Source of the DNA: an uncultured Coriobacteriales bacterium
GTDB lineage: Bacteria; Actinomycetota; Coriobacteriia; Coriobacteriales; UMGS124
DNA: 64,000 bases
Assembly: GCA_934636245.1 (NCBI GenBank)
Contig: CAKUAI010000006.1
Location: 114,013 to 178,012 of the forward strand
Direction of reading: 5' to 3'
How positions within the stretch are numbered: the first letter of the stretch is position 1; each line of letters begins with the position of its first letter. Both the position numbers and the translations under genes were made by a program. The notes beneath the pieces are model-generated. The model saw nothing but the letters and a program-made list of their open reading frames with translations, was not told where the DNA came from and made no database searches. Positions 24,885-33,899 of this stretch are shown here, one piece after another.

Positions 24885-26522
24885 TTACTGCCTGTAGTAG
24901 GAGAGGAAGTCGGAGAGCTTTGCAATGGCTTCCTCGAGGACCTCAAGACGGGGCAGGTAGACGATGCGGAAGTGGTCGGGCTCGCCCCAGTTGAAGCCGG
25001 TGCCGCAGGTAATGAGCAGCTTCTTGTCATGCAGCAGGTCGAGCGCGAACTGCTCGTCGTTGGTGATGTTGAAGCGCTCGCGGTCGAGCTTGGGGAAGAT
25101 GTAGAACGCCGCCTTGGGCTTCACGGCCGACACGCCGGGAATCTCGTTGAGCGCCTTCCAGATGTAATTGCGCTGCTCATAGACGCGGCCGCCGGGCACG
25201 ATGTAGTCGTTCACGCTCTGGTGTCCGCCGAGGGCCGTCTGCACGATGGACTGCGCGGGCACGTTGGAGCACAGGCGCATGTTGGAGAGCATGTTGAGGC
25301 CCTCGATGTAGTCCTTCATCGCGTGCTTGTTGCCCGACAGCACCATCCAGCCGATGCGGTAGCCGGCGATCATGTGCGACTTGGAGAGGCCGGAGAACGT
25401 GACGCAGGGAAGGTCGGGGGCCAGAGAGGCGATGGAGATGTGCTCGACGCCGTCCATGCACAGGCGGTCGTAGATCTCGTCGGAGAAGATCATGAGCTGG
25501 TGGCGACGGGCGATCTCGACGATCTCCTCGAGCACCTCGCGGGGATAAACGGCGCCGGTGGGGTTGTTGGGGTTGATGATGACGATGGCCTTGGTGCGGT
25601 CGGTCACCTTCGACTCCATGTCGGCGATGTCGGGATACCAATCGGCCTGCTCATCGCACACGTAGTGCACGGCCTTGCCGCCGGCCAGCGTGGCGCACGC
25701 CGTCCACAGGGGGTAGTCGGGGCTGGGGATGAGGATCTCGTCGCCGTTCTCGAGCAGCGCCATCATACTGAGCTGGATGAGCTCGGAGACGCCGTTGCCG
25801 GTGTAGATGGTGTCCATGTCCAGGTTGGGCAGGTGCTTGAGCTGGGCGTACTGCATGATGGCCTTGCGCGCGGAGAACAAGCCGTGCGAGTTGGAGTAGC
25901 CCTCGCAGTCGACGAGCTGGCGCGACATGTCCTGCACGACCTCGTCGGGCGTGCGGAAGCCAAAGGGCGCGGGGTTTCCGATGTTGAGCTTGAGCACGTG
26001 CGTGCCCGCCTGCTCCATGCGGTTGGCCTCGTCGACCACGGGGCCGCGGACGTCGTAGAGCACGTGGTCGAGCTTGGAGGACTTCTTGAACTGGCGCATG
26101 GGGGTTCCTTCCTTGGCAGGGCGGGCAAGAGTTGGGGTGGTGATACGGGGCTCGGGTAGATCCGAGAGGTCGGAAGCGGGAGGGGCAAACTCGGGGGCGC
26201 CGCGCTCGGCGCAATCGGCAGCGGTGGAATCCGTCTCCAACTCGCTGGCCAGCTCTGCGAGTGGGTTTGCACTCTGGGGTGCGGAGGGGCCGTCGCGCAG
26301 CCAATCAACGTCGACGGCAAGTGCCTCGGCCAGAAAGTTCAAAATGTCGGCGCGAGGAATCGTCTTGCCGGTGACGTACTGGCTCACGTAGCTCTTTCCC
26401 AGCTTCACGCCTTGTGCGGCGGCGGCATTCACCAGGTCGACCTGCTTCATGCCGCTTGCTTGCATGGCTTCCTTCAGACGCTCGGCAAACGTGGTGCAGT
26501 CGCCAGAAAGTTCAATTTCCAT
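24885..26522 (-). CDS. XRE helix-turn-helix fused to a PLP-dependent class I aminotransferase
   Basis: The 545-residue frame joins an XRE-type HTH (about 8-70; FAERLKEAMQASGMKQVDLV and VSQYVTGKTIPR), a proline-rich linker (75-140) and an AlaA-like aminotransferase beginning MRQFKKSSK at 142. The PLP lysine lies in FSGLSKSHMIAGYRIGW near residue 380. Such enzymes move amino groups between alanine or related amino acids and 2-oxoacids. An internal ATG at 26097-26099 with AAGGAAGGA upstream could also give the plain enzyme. The fusion could let the enzyme regulate its own promoter, where a 42-bp-spaced motif array overlaps the start. Confidence 0.88.
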   Translation of the reverse strand: MEIELSGDCTTFAERLKEAMQASGMKQVDLVNAAAAQGVKLGKSYVSQYVTGKTIPRADILNFLAEALAVDVDWLRDGPSAPQSANPLAELASELETDSTAADCAERGAPEFAPPASDLSDLPEPRITTPTLARPAKEGTPMRQFKKSSKLDHVLYDVRGPVVDEANRMEQAGTHVLKLNIGNPAPFGFRTPDEVVQDMSRQLVDCEGYSNSHGLFSARKAIMQYAQLKHLPNLDMDTIYTGNGVSELIQLSMMALLENGDEILIPSPDYPLWTACATLAGGKAVHYVCDEQADWYPDIADMESKVTDRTKAIVIINPNNPTGAVYPREVLEEIVEIARRHQLMIFSDEIYDRLCMDGVEHISIASLAPDLPCVTFSGLSKSHMIAGYRIGWMVLSGNKHAMKDYIEGLNMLSNMRLCSNVPAQSIVQTALGGHQSVNDYIVPGGRVYEQRNYIWKALNEIPGVSAVKPKAAFYIFPKLDRERFNITNDEQFALDLLHDKKLLITCGTGFNWGEPDHFRIVYLPRLEVLEEAIAKLSDFLSYYRQ

Positions 26523-26645
26523 CTCTCGCCTCCTTCGGTCAAACTTGAAAAGTTCAATTTCTGCAAGGACGCTGTGCTTGCCCTCGCGTAAAAGTTCAAT
26601 TTCACTGAGGGCAGTATGAACGCTCTGTTTCAAAAGTTCAATATC
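26507..26645. repeat. four motif copies at exact 42-bp spacing over the promoter of the XRE-aminotransferase
   Basis: AAAGTTCAATTTC occurs at 26507, 26549 and 26591, with AAAGTTCAATATC at 26633. A spacing of 42 bp is four helical turns, putting all copies on one face of the DNA. The first copy lies within codons 2-6 of the fusion gene; the others lie upstream. This looks like an operator array, and the HTH of the adjacent gene is the natural candidate ligand. Confidence 0.85.
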
Positions 26646-26724
26646 GAGTTCAAAGTAATTCAATCTGCGCCGCACCACCACGAAACTGGGGTGCCCAGGC
26701 AAGCACGGGCGCCCCTTACGCACG

Positions 26725-26749
26725 AAAAAAGGGCCCCGAGGGGCCCTTT
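26725..26749 (-). terminator. rho-independent terminator after torD
   Basis: AAAGGGCCCC and GGGGCCCTTT form a tight stem; on the minus strand six Ts follow. It lies downstream of the TorD gene ending at 26898 and insulates the aminotransferase promoter region. Confidence 0.85.
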
Positions 26750-26897
26750 GAACGCACTCTCATCTGAACAACGGCGCGGCACAGTGGCAGGCTCTCATGG
26801 GAGCGGGGCACCTGAAACCTGACCGTCGCGTACGACGGCGCGAACGCGCTACATTCCCGCGGCAGTCATCGCCCCCGTCGGCTTCCCTGCCCCTCCC

Positions 26898-27590
26898 CTA
26901 CACGCCCAGCACGGTGCGGGCGATGCGCAGAAAGGCCGGGTACACGGGCAGGGACGCGCCCTTGTCCACGCGGTCGCACAGCTGGGCCAGCCAGCGGCAG
27001 AGATGCTCGGCGGCAAAATCGTCGGCGGCGTCCTGCAAGGCAACGGCGCGCGAGGTCTCTCCTGCCTCCCAGGCATCCACCTCGTCACGCGCGAGAATGG
27101 CCAGGAAGTTCAGCTCGATGGCGATGTGGTCGGGCAGGTCCACAAACTCTGCGGGCATGTCGTAGCCGGCTGCCTTGTATGCCGCACGCACGTCGAACTC
27201 GTCCTGCGTCCTGAGCCTGCCGCCCTCGCCGTCGGCGCGGGCGCTGGCGTAGTAGCTCTCGTAGGGAGGCGCGATGAGCTTGAGCGGGCCAACGAACAGG
27301 CGGTTGTACTCAACCTCGAGCTTCAGGCGCAGCTCGTCGTCGGACAGGCCGTGGTTCTCGGCACCGAACTCGGCAAGCAGCCTCAGCGACTGCATGAGGT
27401 TCATGGAAGCCTCGCCGCTCACTACAGAGCCGAGCTTGCCCACAAGCGCGCCCGACTTCAGGTTGGCGGCCAGCTCGGCCGTGGGGCGCAGCAAGCCCTG
27501 CGCAAGAGTCCCCCACAGGATCGCCGTCGAGGCAGCGCATGCCCCTTCAACGCGCGCATCCAGTGTCTCGTTGACGTCCCTGTCGGCCAT
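26898..27590 (-). CDS. TorD/DmsD-family molybdoenzyme chaperone
   Basis: The 230-residue helical protein has the TorD signature: VEYNRLFVGPLKLIAPPYES (about 93-112) and a DLPDHIAIELNFLAILARDE segment (about 152-170). It should bind the Tat signal of the molybdoenzyme at 28424-30943 and assist cofactor loading. It lies downstream of the ferredoxin on the same strand across a 233-bp gap that shows no gene, so it may be in the same transcript or have its own promoter. Confidence 0.88.
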   Translation of the reverse strand: MADRDVNETLDARVEGACAASTAILWGTLAQGLLRPTAELAANLKSGALVGKLGSVVSGEASMNLMQSLRLLAEFGAENHGLSDDELRLKLEVEYNRLFVGPLKLIAPPYESYYASARADGEGGRLRTQDEFDVRAAYKAAGYDMPAEFVDLPDHIAIELNFLAILARDEVDAWEAGETSRAVALQDAADDFAAEHLCRWLAQLCDRVDKGASLPVYPAFLRIARTVLGV

Positions 27591-27823
27591 CGCCGTCTCC
27601 CTTCCGTAGCACCCATCTCGTCAAAGGGGCGGGGCCGCGCCCCATCCAACCAGGCACGCCCCGCCACCTCATAGCTTTGGATCTCGCGGCGCGGGATTCT
27701 GACGCGACATTGAAGCCGCGCCGCCCCCCTGCCCCGCACGCAACCCTCAAATCTCGCGACACGGGGTGCGGTTGCGGCAACATCTGCCGTCTCGCACCCC
27801 GCCCCCGCGTGCTCAACTAGATA

Positions 27824-28411
27824 TTACAACTCTTTCTTCGGCACGGAGTCGAAGTAATACACGTTCGGGCTCGTGCCCTCCTCGGCCATCCACTGCTCGC
27901 CGCCGTACTGGACGATGAGCTTGGAAACGTCGCTCTCAGGGTCGTCGAGATCGCCCACCGTGATGGCACGGTTGGGGCAGGTGAGCTGGCACATCGTGGT
28001 CTCGATGCCGTTATCGAGCCTGTGGAAGCACAGCGAGCACTTCTGAACGACCGGGGTGACCGGGTCAATCTGGCGTGCGCTATAGGGGCAGGCGGCGACG
28101 CATTGGCCGCAGCCGATGCAGGCCTCCTCGTCCACCACAACGATGCCGTCCTCGCGCTTGTACGTGGCGCCGGCCGGGCACACCTCAACGCACACGGGGT
28201 TGTCGCAGTGCTGGCAGGGCACGGGACGCCACGTGAACGACAGGCCGTTGGGGTACTCGCCCACAGGCACGTCGTAGGTGGTCTCGCCCGCGTCGTTCAG
28301 CACGCGGATGCGCTGGATGTTCTCGGACAGGCGGTGCTCCATCTTGCATGCGACGGTGCAGGTGCGGCAACCGATGCAGCGGTGCAGGTTGATTGCAAAA
28401 CCGTACTTCAT
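27824..28411 (-). CDS. DmsB-type 4Fe-4S ferredoxin subunit
   Basis: The 195-residue protein has four cysteine clusters: CIGCRTCTVAC (12-22), CQHCDNPVCVEVC (about 67-79), CIGCGQCVAAC (about 99-109) and CSLC with CQLTC (about 126-145). This is the standard electron-transfer subunit of DMSO-reductase-family enzymes. It lies 12 bases after the catalytic subunit gene. No membrane anchor gene is present, so the electron donor is unknown. Confidence 0.92.
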   Translation of the reverse strand: MKYGFAINLHRCIGCRTCTVACKMEHRLSENIQRIRVLNDAGETTYDVPVGEYPNGLSFTWRPVPCQHCDNPVCVEVCPAGATYKREDGIVVVDEEACIGCGQCVAACPYSARQIDPVTPVVQKCSLCFHRLDNGIETTMCQLTCPNRAITVGDLDDPESDVSKLIVQYGGEQWMAEEGTSPNVYYFDSVPKKEL

Positions 28412-28423
28412 CGTCAGCCTCCT

Positions 28424-30943
28424 TTATGCCTTCTCGACCTGGACCAGGTTGTCGTACGGTGCGTAGTTGGTCTCGTACACGAGGTCCTGAGCGGGGTTCA
28501 GAACCATCTGGAGCAGCGTGCCGTAGTGGTTGCCCTCGGGGAAGTCCTTAGGCCACCAGCCCTGACGCTGGTTGAGGCAGCCGGGCTTGATCTCGGGCGT
28601 GACCAGGGCCTTGACCTTGTACCAGCCGCGATCGTTGAAGACCTTGACCACGTCGCCCGTCTGGATGCCGCGGGCGGCCGCGTCGTCGCAGGCCATCTCG
28701 AGCCAGGGCTCGGGCGCGATCTCGCGGATCCAGGGCAGCTGGACGTGCTGGGAGTGCGTGGTGTACACGGTGCGGCAGTTCATGAAGGTGAGCGGGTACT
28801 CCGCGGCCTTCTCGCTGCGGTTGCCCTCGAGCGGCTCGTAGTAGGTGGCCAGCTCTTCGCCCACGCCGCTCTGCCAGCCAGTGTAGACCTCGACGCGGCC
28901 GGAGGCGGTGGAGAAGCGCAGTCCCTCGTTGGCCACGTAGGGCTGGGGGTAGTTCGCGCGAGCCACGCCGTTGGCCTTGAGCTCGTCGAAGTCGATGGTG
29001 CTGAACTCAGGCGCGAGGTTGCGACCCAGGATGTAGTCGCGGCCGAAGGTCTCAGCGTCGTACTTCCAGGTGGTGTCCTCGAGAATGCCGAACTTCTCGC
29101 AGACGCCCTGAGCGATCTCGCGGTCGGTCTTGGCCTCCCACATGGGGGTGATGCACTGCTCGCGCACCTGCATGTACATGTTGCCCCAGGTAGGAACGAT
29201 CTCGAACGGCTCCTCGTAGTACGAGGTAACGGGCAGCACGAGGTCGGCGTAGCGGGCGCCGGGGGTCATGATCTGCTCGGAGACGATGATGAAGTCGAGC
29301 TGCGGCAGTGCCTCGTTGACCACACGGTTCCAGTCGGGACCCTGGGTGCCCCAGCCGTACGCCACCGTCCACAGGAGCTTGATGGGATAGGGCTGCTGGG
29401 TAGACAGGATGTCGATCCACTGGGTGCCGGGCAGGGTCTTGCAGGCATGGCCCTCGCGGGGGGCCAGCGTGTCGGGCGAGCAGCAGCACAGAATCTTGAA
29501 AAGCGTGCCGCCGGCCCAGTTCACGTTGGCGTGAGCCTTGCCGATGTTGCCCGTGATGGCCGCAAGCTGGATGAGGGCGCGCATGGGCAGGTGGCCGTTC
29601 CAGTAGCGGTTGGTACCCTGGGAGCAGCGCAGGCTGCAGGGCGCCTCGGCGACGTAGAGGTCGGCCAGCTTCACGATGTCCTCAGCCGGGACCTCGCAGA
29701 TCTCGCTTGCAGCCTCGGGCGTCCAGGGCTCGAGAGACTCGATAAGCAGCTGGTAGCCGGGCTTCACGGTCACGGTCGCGCCGTCAACCTCGATCTGGAA
29801 CTCGCCGTAGAGGGCGGCGCCGTCGGGCATGACGCAAGCCTCGGGCATGTCGGGGTTGAACTGCACCGAAGGATAGGCGGGCTTGTTCTCGGCCGGGATG
29901 GGGGCAACGGGCACGGCCGCGCCGGCAGCCTCGTCCCACACCAGGTAGTTCTCGCCGTCCATGACGTTCATCTTGGACTCGACGTCTACCAGGAAGGCAA
30001 GGTTGGTGTAGTTGCGGATGTAGCCCTCGTCAACATGGCCCTCGTCAACGATGCGCTTCATCATGGCAAGGATCATCGCGGCGTCGGTACCGGGGCGGAT
30101 CGGAATCCACCAGTCGGCCTTGGCGGCGGTGCGGGAGAAGCGCGGGTCGACCACGACGAGCTTGGCGCCGGCTTCCTGGGCGTCAAAGACGAAGTGCATG
30201 TCCTGCATGTTGGTCTCAGCGTAGTTGCAGCCGAACATGATGATGCTCTTGGAGCCCTTCATGTCCTCCCACTCGTTGGCCTCCTGCATGACGTTGAGCG
30301 TGGGAAGGAACGCCAGGTTCATGGCCAGGTCGCCCATGATGCCGAAGTTGGAAATCTCGGTGGCGTCGAAGGTGTTCGCCATCATGTTGCAATACTTCTG
30401 ATGGCCCACGCCGTAGTTGCCGGTCATACCGAGGAACGCGTTGGACTCAGGCCCGTAGGTGTCCATGTTGTACTGCATCTTCTCATGGATGAGCTCGAAA
30501 GCCTCGTCCCAGGAGATGCGCTCGAACTCGCCGGAGCCGCGCTCGCCCACGCGCTTCATGGGGTACTTCACGCGGTCGGCGGAGTAAACGCGCTGCATGG
30601 CGTTGGAGATGCCGCGCAGGCAGATACGCCTGTGTGCGGGATCGGGGAACTCGGCGGGCTCGACCTTCTGGATGACGTCGTCCTTCACATAGGTCTGGAT
30701 GCCGCAACTGCCGACGCAGTTGGGGGCGCACACCGAGCGGGCGGTCTTGTCGTAGGCTACCTGACCTGCGGAAAGGTCGAGCTTCTCGGCCAAGGGGTCG
30801 GGCATGGCGGCCTCGTCGGCCTTGGCGGCGGGCACGAGCACCTGGGGAACGGAAGCGACCAGACCCGCGGCGGCAGTTGCTTTGAGGAACTGGCGACGAC
30901 CGAGCTTCAGCTGGCCGTGCATGTCGTTGGTGCGCTCAATCAC
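28424..30943 (-). CDS. Tat-exported molybdopterin oxidoreductase, DMSO reductase family
   Basis: The 839-residue enzyme has a Tat signal (GRRQFLK at 15-21), a [4Fe-4S] motif with C72, C76, C80 and C108, and the molybdopterin-binding core of DmsA/BisC-like reductases, ending in the molydop-binding domain (EYPLTFMNCR, then HVQLPWIRE, from about 720). AAGGAGG lies just before a GTG at 30941-30943, the preferred start; an ATG seven codons on is the alternative. With its ferredoxin and TorD it makes a full export-ready reductase. It differs from the 1,048-residue enzyme at 3816 in length and Fe-S spacing. The terminal acceptor is unknown. Confidence 0.9.
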   Translation of the reverse strand: MIERTNDMHGQLKLGRRQFLKATAAAGLVASVPQVLVPAAKADEAAMPDPLAEKLDLSAGQVAYDKTARSVCAPNCVGSCGIQTYVKDDVIQKVEPAEFPDPAHRRICLRGISNAMQRVYSADRVKYPMKRVGERGSGEFERISWDEAFELIHEKMQYNMDTYGPESNAFLGMTGNYGVGHQKYCNMMANTFDATEISNFGIMGDLAMNLAFLPTLNVMQEANEWEDMKGSKSIIMFGCNYAETNMQDMHFVFDAQEAGAKLVVVDPRFSRTAAKADWWIPIRPGTDAAMILAMMKRIVDEGHVDEGYIRNYTNLAFLVDVESKMNVMDGENYLVWDEAAGAAVPVAPIPAENKPAYPSVQFNPDMPEACVMPDGAALYGEFQIEVDGATVTVKPGYQLLIESLEPWTPEAASEICEVPAEDIVKLADLYVAEAPCSLRCSQGTNRYWNGHLPMRALIQLAAITGNIGKAHANVNWAGGTLFKILCCCSPDTLAPREGHACKTLPGTQWIDILSTQQPYPIKLLWTVAYGWGTQGPDWNRVVNEALPQLDFIIVSEQIMTPGARYADLVLPVTSYYEEPFEIVPTWGNMYMQVREQCITPMWEAKTDREIAQGVCEKFGILEDTTWKYDAETFGRDYILGRNLAPEFSTIDFDELKANGVARANYPQPYVANEGLRFSTASGRVEVYTGWQSGVGEELATYYEPLEGNRSEKAAEYPLTFMNCRTVYTTHSQHVQLPWIREIAPEPWLEMACDDAAARGIQTGDVVKVFNDRGWYKVKALVTPEIKPGCLNQRQGWWPKDFPEGNHYGTLLQMVLNPAQDLVYETNYAPYDNLVQVEKA

Positions 30944-31189
30944 AAGGATCCCTCCTTATTTAACGAGCTCATGGCAAATAAAGGGGCACCCACAGTCTGC
31001 AGCCCGCAAGTAAAGGGAAAAGTGCGACGCAAACACCCTGGCGGCGGTATGCATCACCGCTGCACATTGGCAGGTCTACCTGCATCTATGGCGTTTCGCT
31101 GGCGCAAATCCCCTTGTCGCCCCTCCTTAAGCCAGAAGAATACGGCCTCGCGCAGGCGCATGGCGCAAATTTGCGGGAAATCGAAAAAG

Positions 31190-31345
31190 TCGGAACAGGC
31201 GGGGACAGGGGCGCGGGCCGGCGGGGACAGGGGCGCGAGCAAGCCGGCGGGCGCGAAGACGCAGACACGGGCCAGGGGGCGCGGGCCGGCGGGTGCGAGC
31301 CAGGGGGTGGGCGGGCGGTCGGGTCGCCCAAAGGGCCTCCCAAAC
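31190..31345. repeat. GC-rich low-complexity stretch without a convincing gene
   Basis: The stretch is dominated by short GGGGACAGGGGCGCGRGC- and GGGCGCGGGCCGGCGGG-like units. Related sequence recurs at about 31880-32045. Frames are open on both strands simply because of composition. The whole interval 30944-32050 contains only this, a LuxR remnant and an inverted repeat. Confidence 0.5.
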
Positions 31346-31473
31346 ATACATCTCTTCGTCAAAAAATGAATAGGAACAGGCCCCTCGGAGCCTGCCTTGA
31401 ACTGTAATGGGTGCAGAGGCACGGGCAAGCTGTGTTTGATAATCTCTAACTTCCGAAAGGCATGCTTGACTAA

Positions 31474-31584
31474 ACACAAGCAAGCGCATTCGAAAGCACC
31501 GGGCGAACCCACATCCGCAGGATTTACGAGAAGGTTAAGGCCAGCTCCAAGCTGGAGCGCATCAATCTCATTGATAGGTACTGA
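31474..31584 (+). pseudogene. remnant of a LuxR-family regulator (C-terminal helix-turn-helix)
   Basis: After an in-frame stop at 31471-31473 the frame reads to a TGA at 31582-31584 and ends with GRTHIRRIYEKVKASSKLER and INLIDRY. This closely matches the recognition helix and last helix of GerE/LuxR domains (T-x-K/R-THIxxIYxKxxxxS). The upstream helices and the sensor part are gone. It probably marks a lost regulator of the divergent molybdoenzyme operon. Confidence 0.55.
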
Positions 31585-31727
31585 CACTGCCGCCAGGCAA
31601 AGGTTGACGAGCGCCGAAACATGGCCGCTTTCGCGATGATGCATGGGCAAGATATCCCGCCGGGCCCGCGAAAACGGCCGTTTCCGCGCTGTTGCGGGCA
31701 GGTGCAACCCGGACTCCCGCAAAAAAG

Positions 31728-31865
31728 GCCAAAAGTCTGCGTAATAATTCGACAAGGGATTGTACATCCCTGTTTTTCCATGTTGGCCGTTTGCATCATC
31801 CCAGGTAGACGGCGTGCATGTTTTGAGAGCGCAACCGCACCAGAGTTATAGCGCAGACTTTTGGC
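31728..31865. repeat. 14-bp perfect inverted repeat spanning 138 bp
   Basis: GCCAAAAGTCTGCG (31728-31741) and CGCAGACTTTTGGC (31852-31865) are perfect inverted copies, with partial matching outside them (A-runs before the first, T-runs after the second). The 110-bp interior has no gene. It may be a small non-autonomous element or a processed RNA stem. Confidence 0.5.
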
Positions 31866-32050
31866 GTTTTTGGACGCCGGAGGGCGGAGGCGCAGGCAAA
31901 CCGAAGGCAGGCCGGCGGACAGGGAGGTACAGACCAGCTGGCAAGTACGAGCGCAGCAGCGCGCCAGGGGGGCAGACCGGCGGGCGCGGACGAGCCAGGA
32001 GCGAAAGCACGTAAGCCAGCCAGCGGGTGCGAAGACGCGGGCGGGCGCGC

Positions 32051-33262
32051 CTACCCGCCGAAGGAGTCGCGGGCCACGGGGCGGTTGGGGATGAGCCTGT
32101 TCTCCAGGGTCTCGAGCAGGGCCTCAGCCTCGGGCGCGCGATAGATTCTGTTGCGGCCGAAGCCGTCCTCGGAGGCGACGATACCCGCGTCTTCCAGACG
32201 CAGGAGCGCTTCGTTGGTAGATGAGATGCTACGTCCCAGAAGCAGCGCCGCCTGGCGCACCGTGAGTACGGGCTGACCGGGCATGAGGCCCAGCAAGGCG
32301 CCCACGGCCGAACCCTTGTTGGGCTTGCCAAACCGCTCGAGCCAAGAATCGCGCAGCGAGAGAATCTCACCCAGGTACACGTCGGCGGCCTGACAGCACA
32401 CGAGCACCGACTCCGCGCAGAAGCGCGCCCAGCGCCCCACGGCCTCGTCGACATTGGCGCTACCCCGGGCGCCTTCGAACCTGTAGGGCAGAAGCGACCG
32501 GGCGTGTCTGTCGGTGTCTATCGCCGGGGCCAGGCCGATGGGCGCGACAAGCCCGCGCGAAAGGCCACGCCGGTAGATGATGGCATGCGACATGAGTCTG
32601 CCTGTGCGGTCCAGGCCCGTCTTGAACGGCTTTATCTCCTCAAGCTGGAAATGCGCGACGGCCGCCTGGCCGATGGGCGAGTACAAATCCGAGCCGACAA
32701 ACGCGCAGAGCTCGTCGAGCAGCGTCGGCGCCTCGGCAGGCGTGGGCGGCACGTGGAGCGGTGTGCCGTCGTCGTGCGTGCGAGGGCGGTACTCGCGCGT
32801 GCGGACCTTCGTGCCCGACTCCGATGCGAGTCGGCCAAACCGCAGCATCGAGTGGATGTCAAGCATGGTCTGCGAGGTAAACGGCGTGCCCGGGCCCATC
32901 GACCCGTAAATCATGCCAAGCGCCATCTGATAATAGACAGCCTCGATAGCGGCCTCGCGGTCTTCTTCGCCGTCGAAATCGAGCGCATCGAGGGCGGCAA
33001 CCCGGTCGGCAGAATCAGTTCCGTCAAACGACAGGAGCGACTCGATCTTGAGAATCGTGGACAGACGGGGCCGACGTCCCTCGACCCTCACCGAGGAGAC
33101 GGCCTCCAGGCGGGAAAGCACCCGATGCAATGCGCCGCGCACCTCGCAGCCCTCCGCCCGGTCCTCGAGCCGCACGAGAGCGGTCTCCGAGCGCGAAAGC
33201 CACGCCTGCACGTCGGCTCCCAAAAGTGGAAGTCGCTGGTTAAGGTCGATTGGCGCAAACAA
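32051..33262 (-). CDS. Fic-domain protein with degenerate catalytic motif and C-terminal winged helix
   Basis: The 403-residue protein has the Fic_N/Fic layout: an inhibitory-type motif SVRVEG (57-62, consensus S/TxxxEG/N), a Fic core with HFQLEEIKPFKTGLDRTGR (204-222), and a winged helix at about 310-390. Active Fic enzymes read HPFxD/EGNGRxxR and transfer AMP from ATP to proteins. Here the catalytic histidine is K211 and the phosphate-binding GNGR is GLDR, so AMP transfer is not expected. Only a TTG start right after a stop is available. It may survive as a DNA-binding regulator or a decaying gene. Confidence 0.85.
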   Translation of the reverse strand: MFAPIDLNQRLPLLGADVQAWLSRSETALVRLEDRAEGCEVRGALHRVLSRLEAVSSVRVEGRRPRLSTILKIESLLSFDGTDSADRVAALDALDFDGEEDREAAIEAVYYQMALGMIYGSMGPGTPFTSQTMLDIHSMLRFGRLASESGTKVRTREYRPRTHDDGTPLHVPPTPAEAPTLLDELCAFVGSDLYSPIGQAAVAHFQLEEIKPFKTGLDRTGRLMSHAIIYRRGLSRGLVAPIGLAPAIDTDRHARSLLPYRFEGARGSANVDEAVGRWARFCAESVLVCCQAADVYLGEILSLRDSWLERFGKPNKGSAVGALLGLMPGQPVLTVRQAALLLGRSISSTNEALLRLEDAGIVASEDGFGRNRIYRAPEAEALLETLENRLIPNRPVARDSFGG

Positions 33263-33477
33263 CTAGCCCACCCCCCCGCAGGCACGGTGCAACGCTGCCA
33301 GACAAACGCAGCATACCATCTCGCGGCAGCGAGCGCCAAGCAGGCAAGCGAGAGACCGGCGAGTCAGCCAACCCGGCGCTGCCCAGCACGTAAGACCGCC
33401 GAGCACGTAAACAGGACGTTGGCAATTCATCAGCCAACCCGGCAGCAAGACCGCAGAGCATGCGAGCAAGCTGGCAG

Positions 33478-33651
33478 CCCCGCAACGCCCGACAAAAAAC
33501 GACGGTCAAATTCGCAAGCGAGGCGCTTACAGCCCCGCCATCCCAGCGCCGCCCAGCACACAAGACCACCAAACGCGCAAGCGGGATGCGAACAGGCCCG
33601 CAATCCCCGCAACGCCCGACAAAAAACGACGGTCAAATTCACAAGCGAGGC
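33478..33651. repeat. 47-bp direct repeat, two copies 127 bp apart
   Basis: Bases 33478-33524 and 33605-33651 match except for one base; both contain CGCCCGACAAAAAACGACGG. The surrounding 33330-33660 is made of looser related units (AACCCGGC, CAGCACGTAAGACC), so it is a degenerate tandem array. It contains no supported gene. Confidence 0.75.
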
Positions 33652-33678
33652 ACCAATCGTCCCCTCTTTACACTTGCC

Positions 33679-33800
33679 CGTCTCATTTAACATACATTTC
33701 ACCAGTCCAAATGTATGTTAAATCATCAAAACCCCAGTTGGCGCGATTTTTAAAATTCTGAAATGTATGTTAATTTCCCAGGCTCGGCGCAAAATGCGAG
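33679..33800. repeat. 122-bp direct repeat, copy A, with internal operator-like palindrome
   Basis: Copy A matches copy B (34565-34686) at 118 of 122 positions. It contains a perfect 15-bp inverted pair ATTTAACATACATTT/AAATGTATGTTAAAT (33685-33699 and 33709-33723), and a further AAATGTATGTTAAT at 33761-33774. It lies directly upstream of the Uma2 gene and so probably contains its promoter or operator. Confidence 0.92.
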
Positions 33801-33899
33801 CCAAATGAACAGAAATCGCTCCAAACGCCCCTCATCTGCCAATCGGGTACAATGAGGGCGACGCACACAAGACTCGGCGAGGCATTGGAGTTGATTGAC

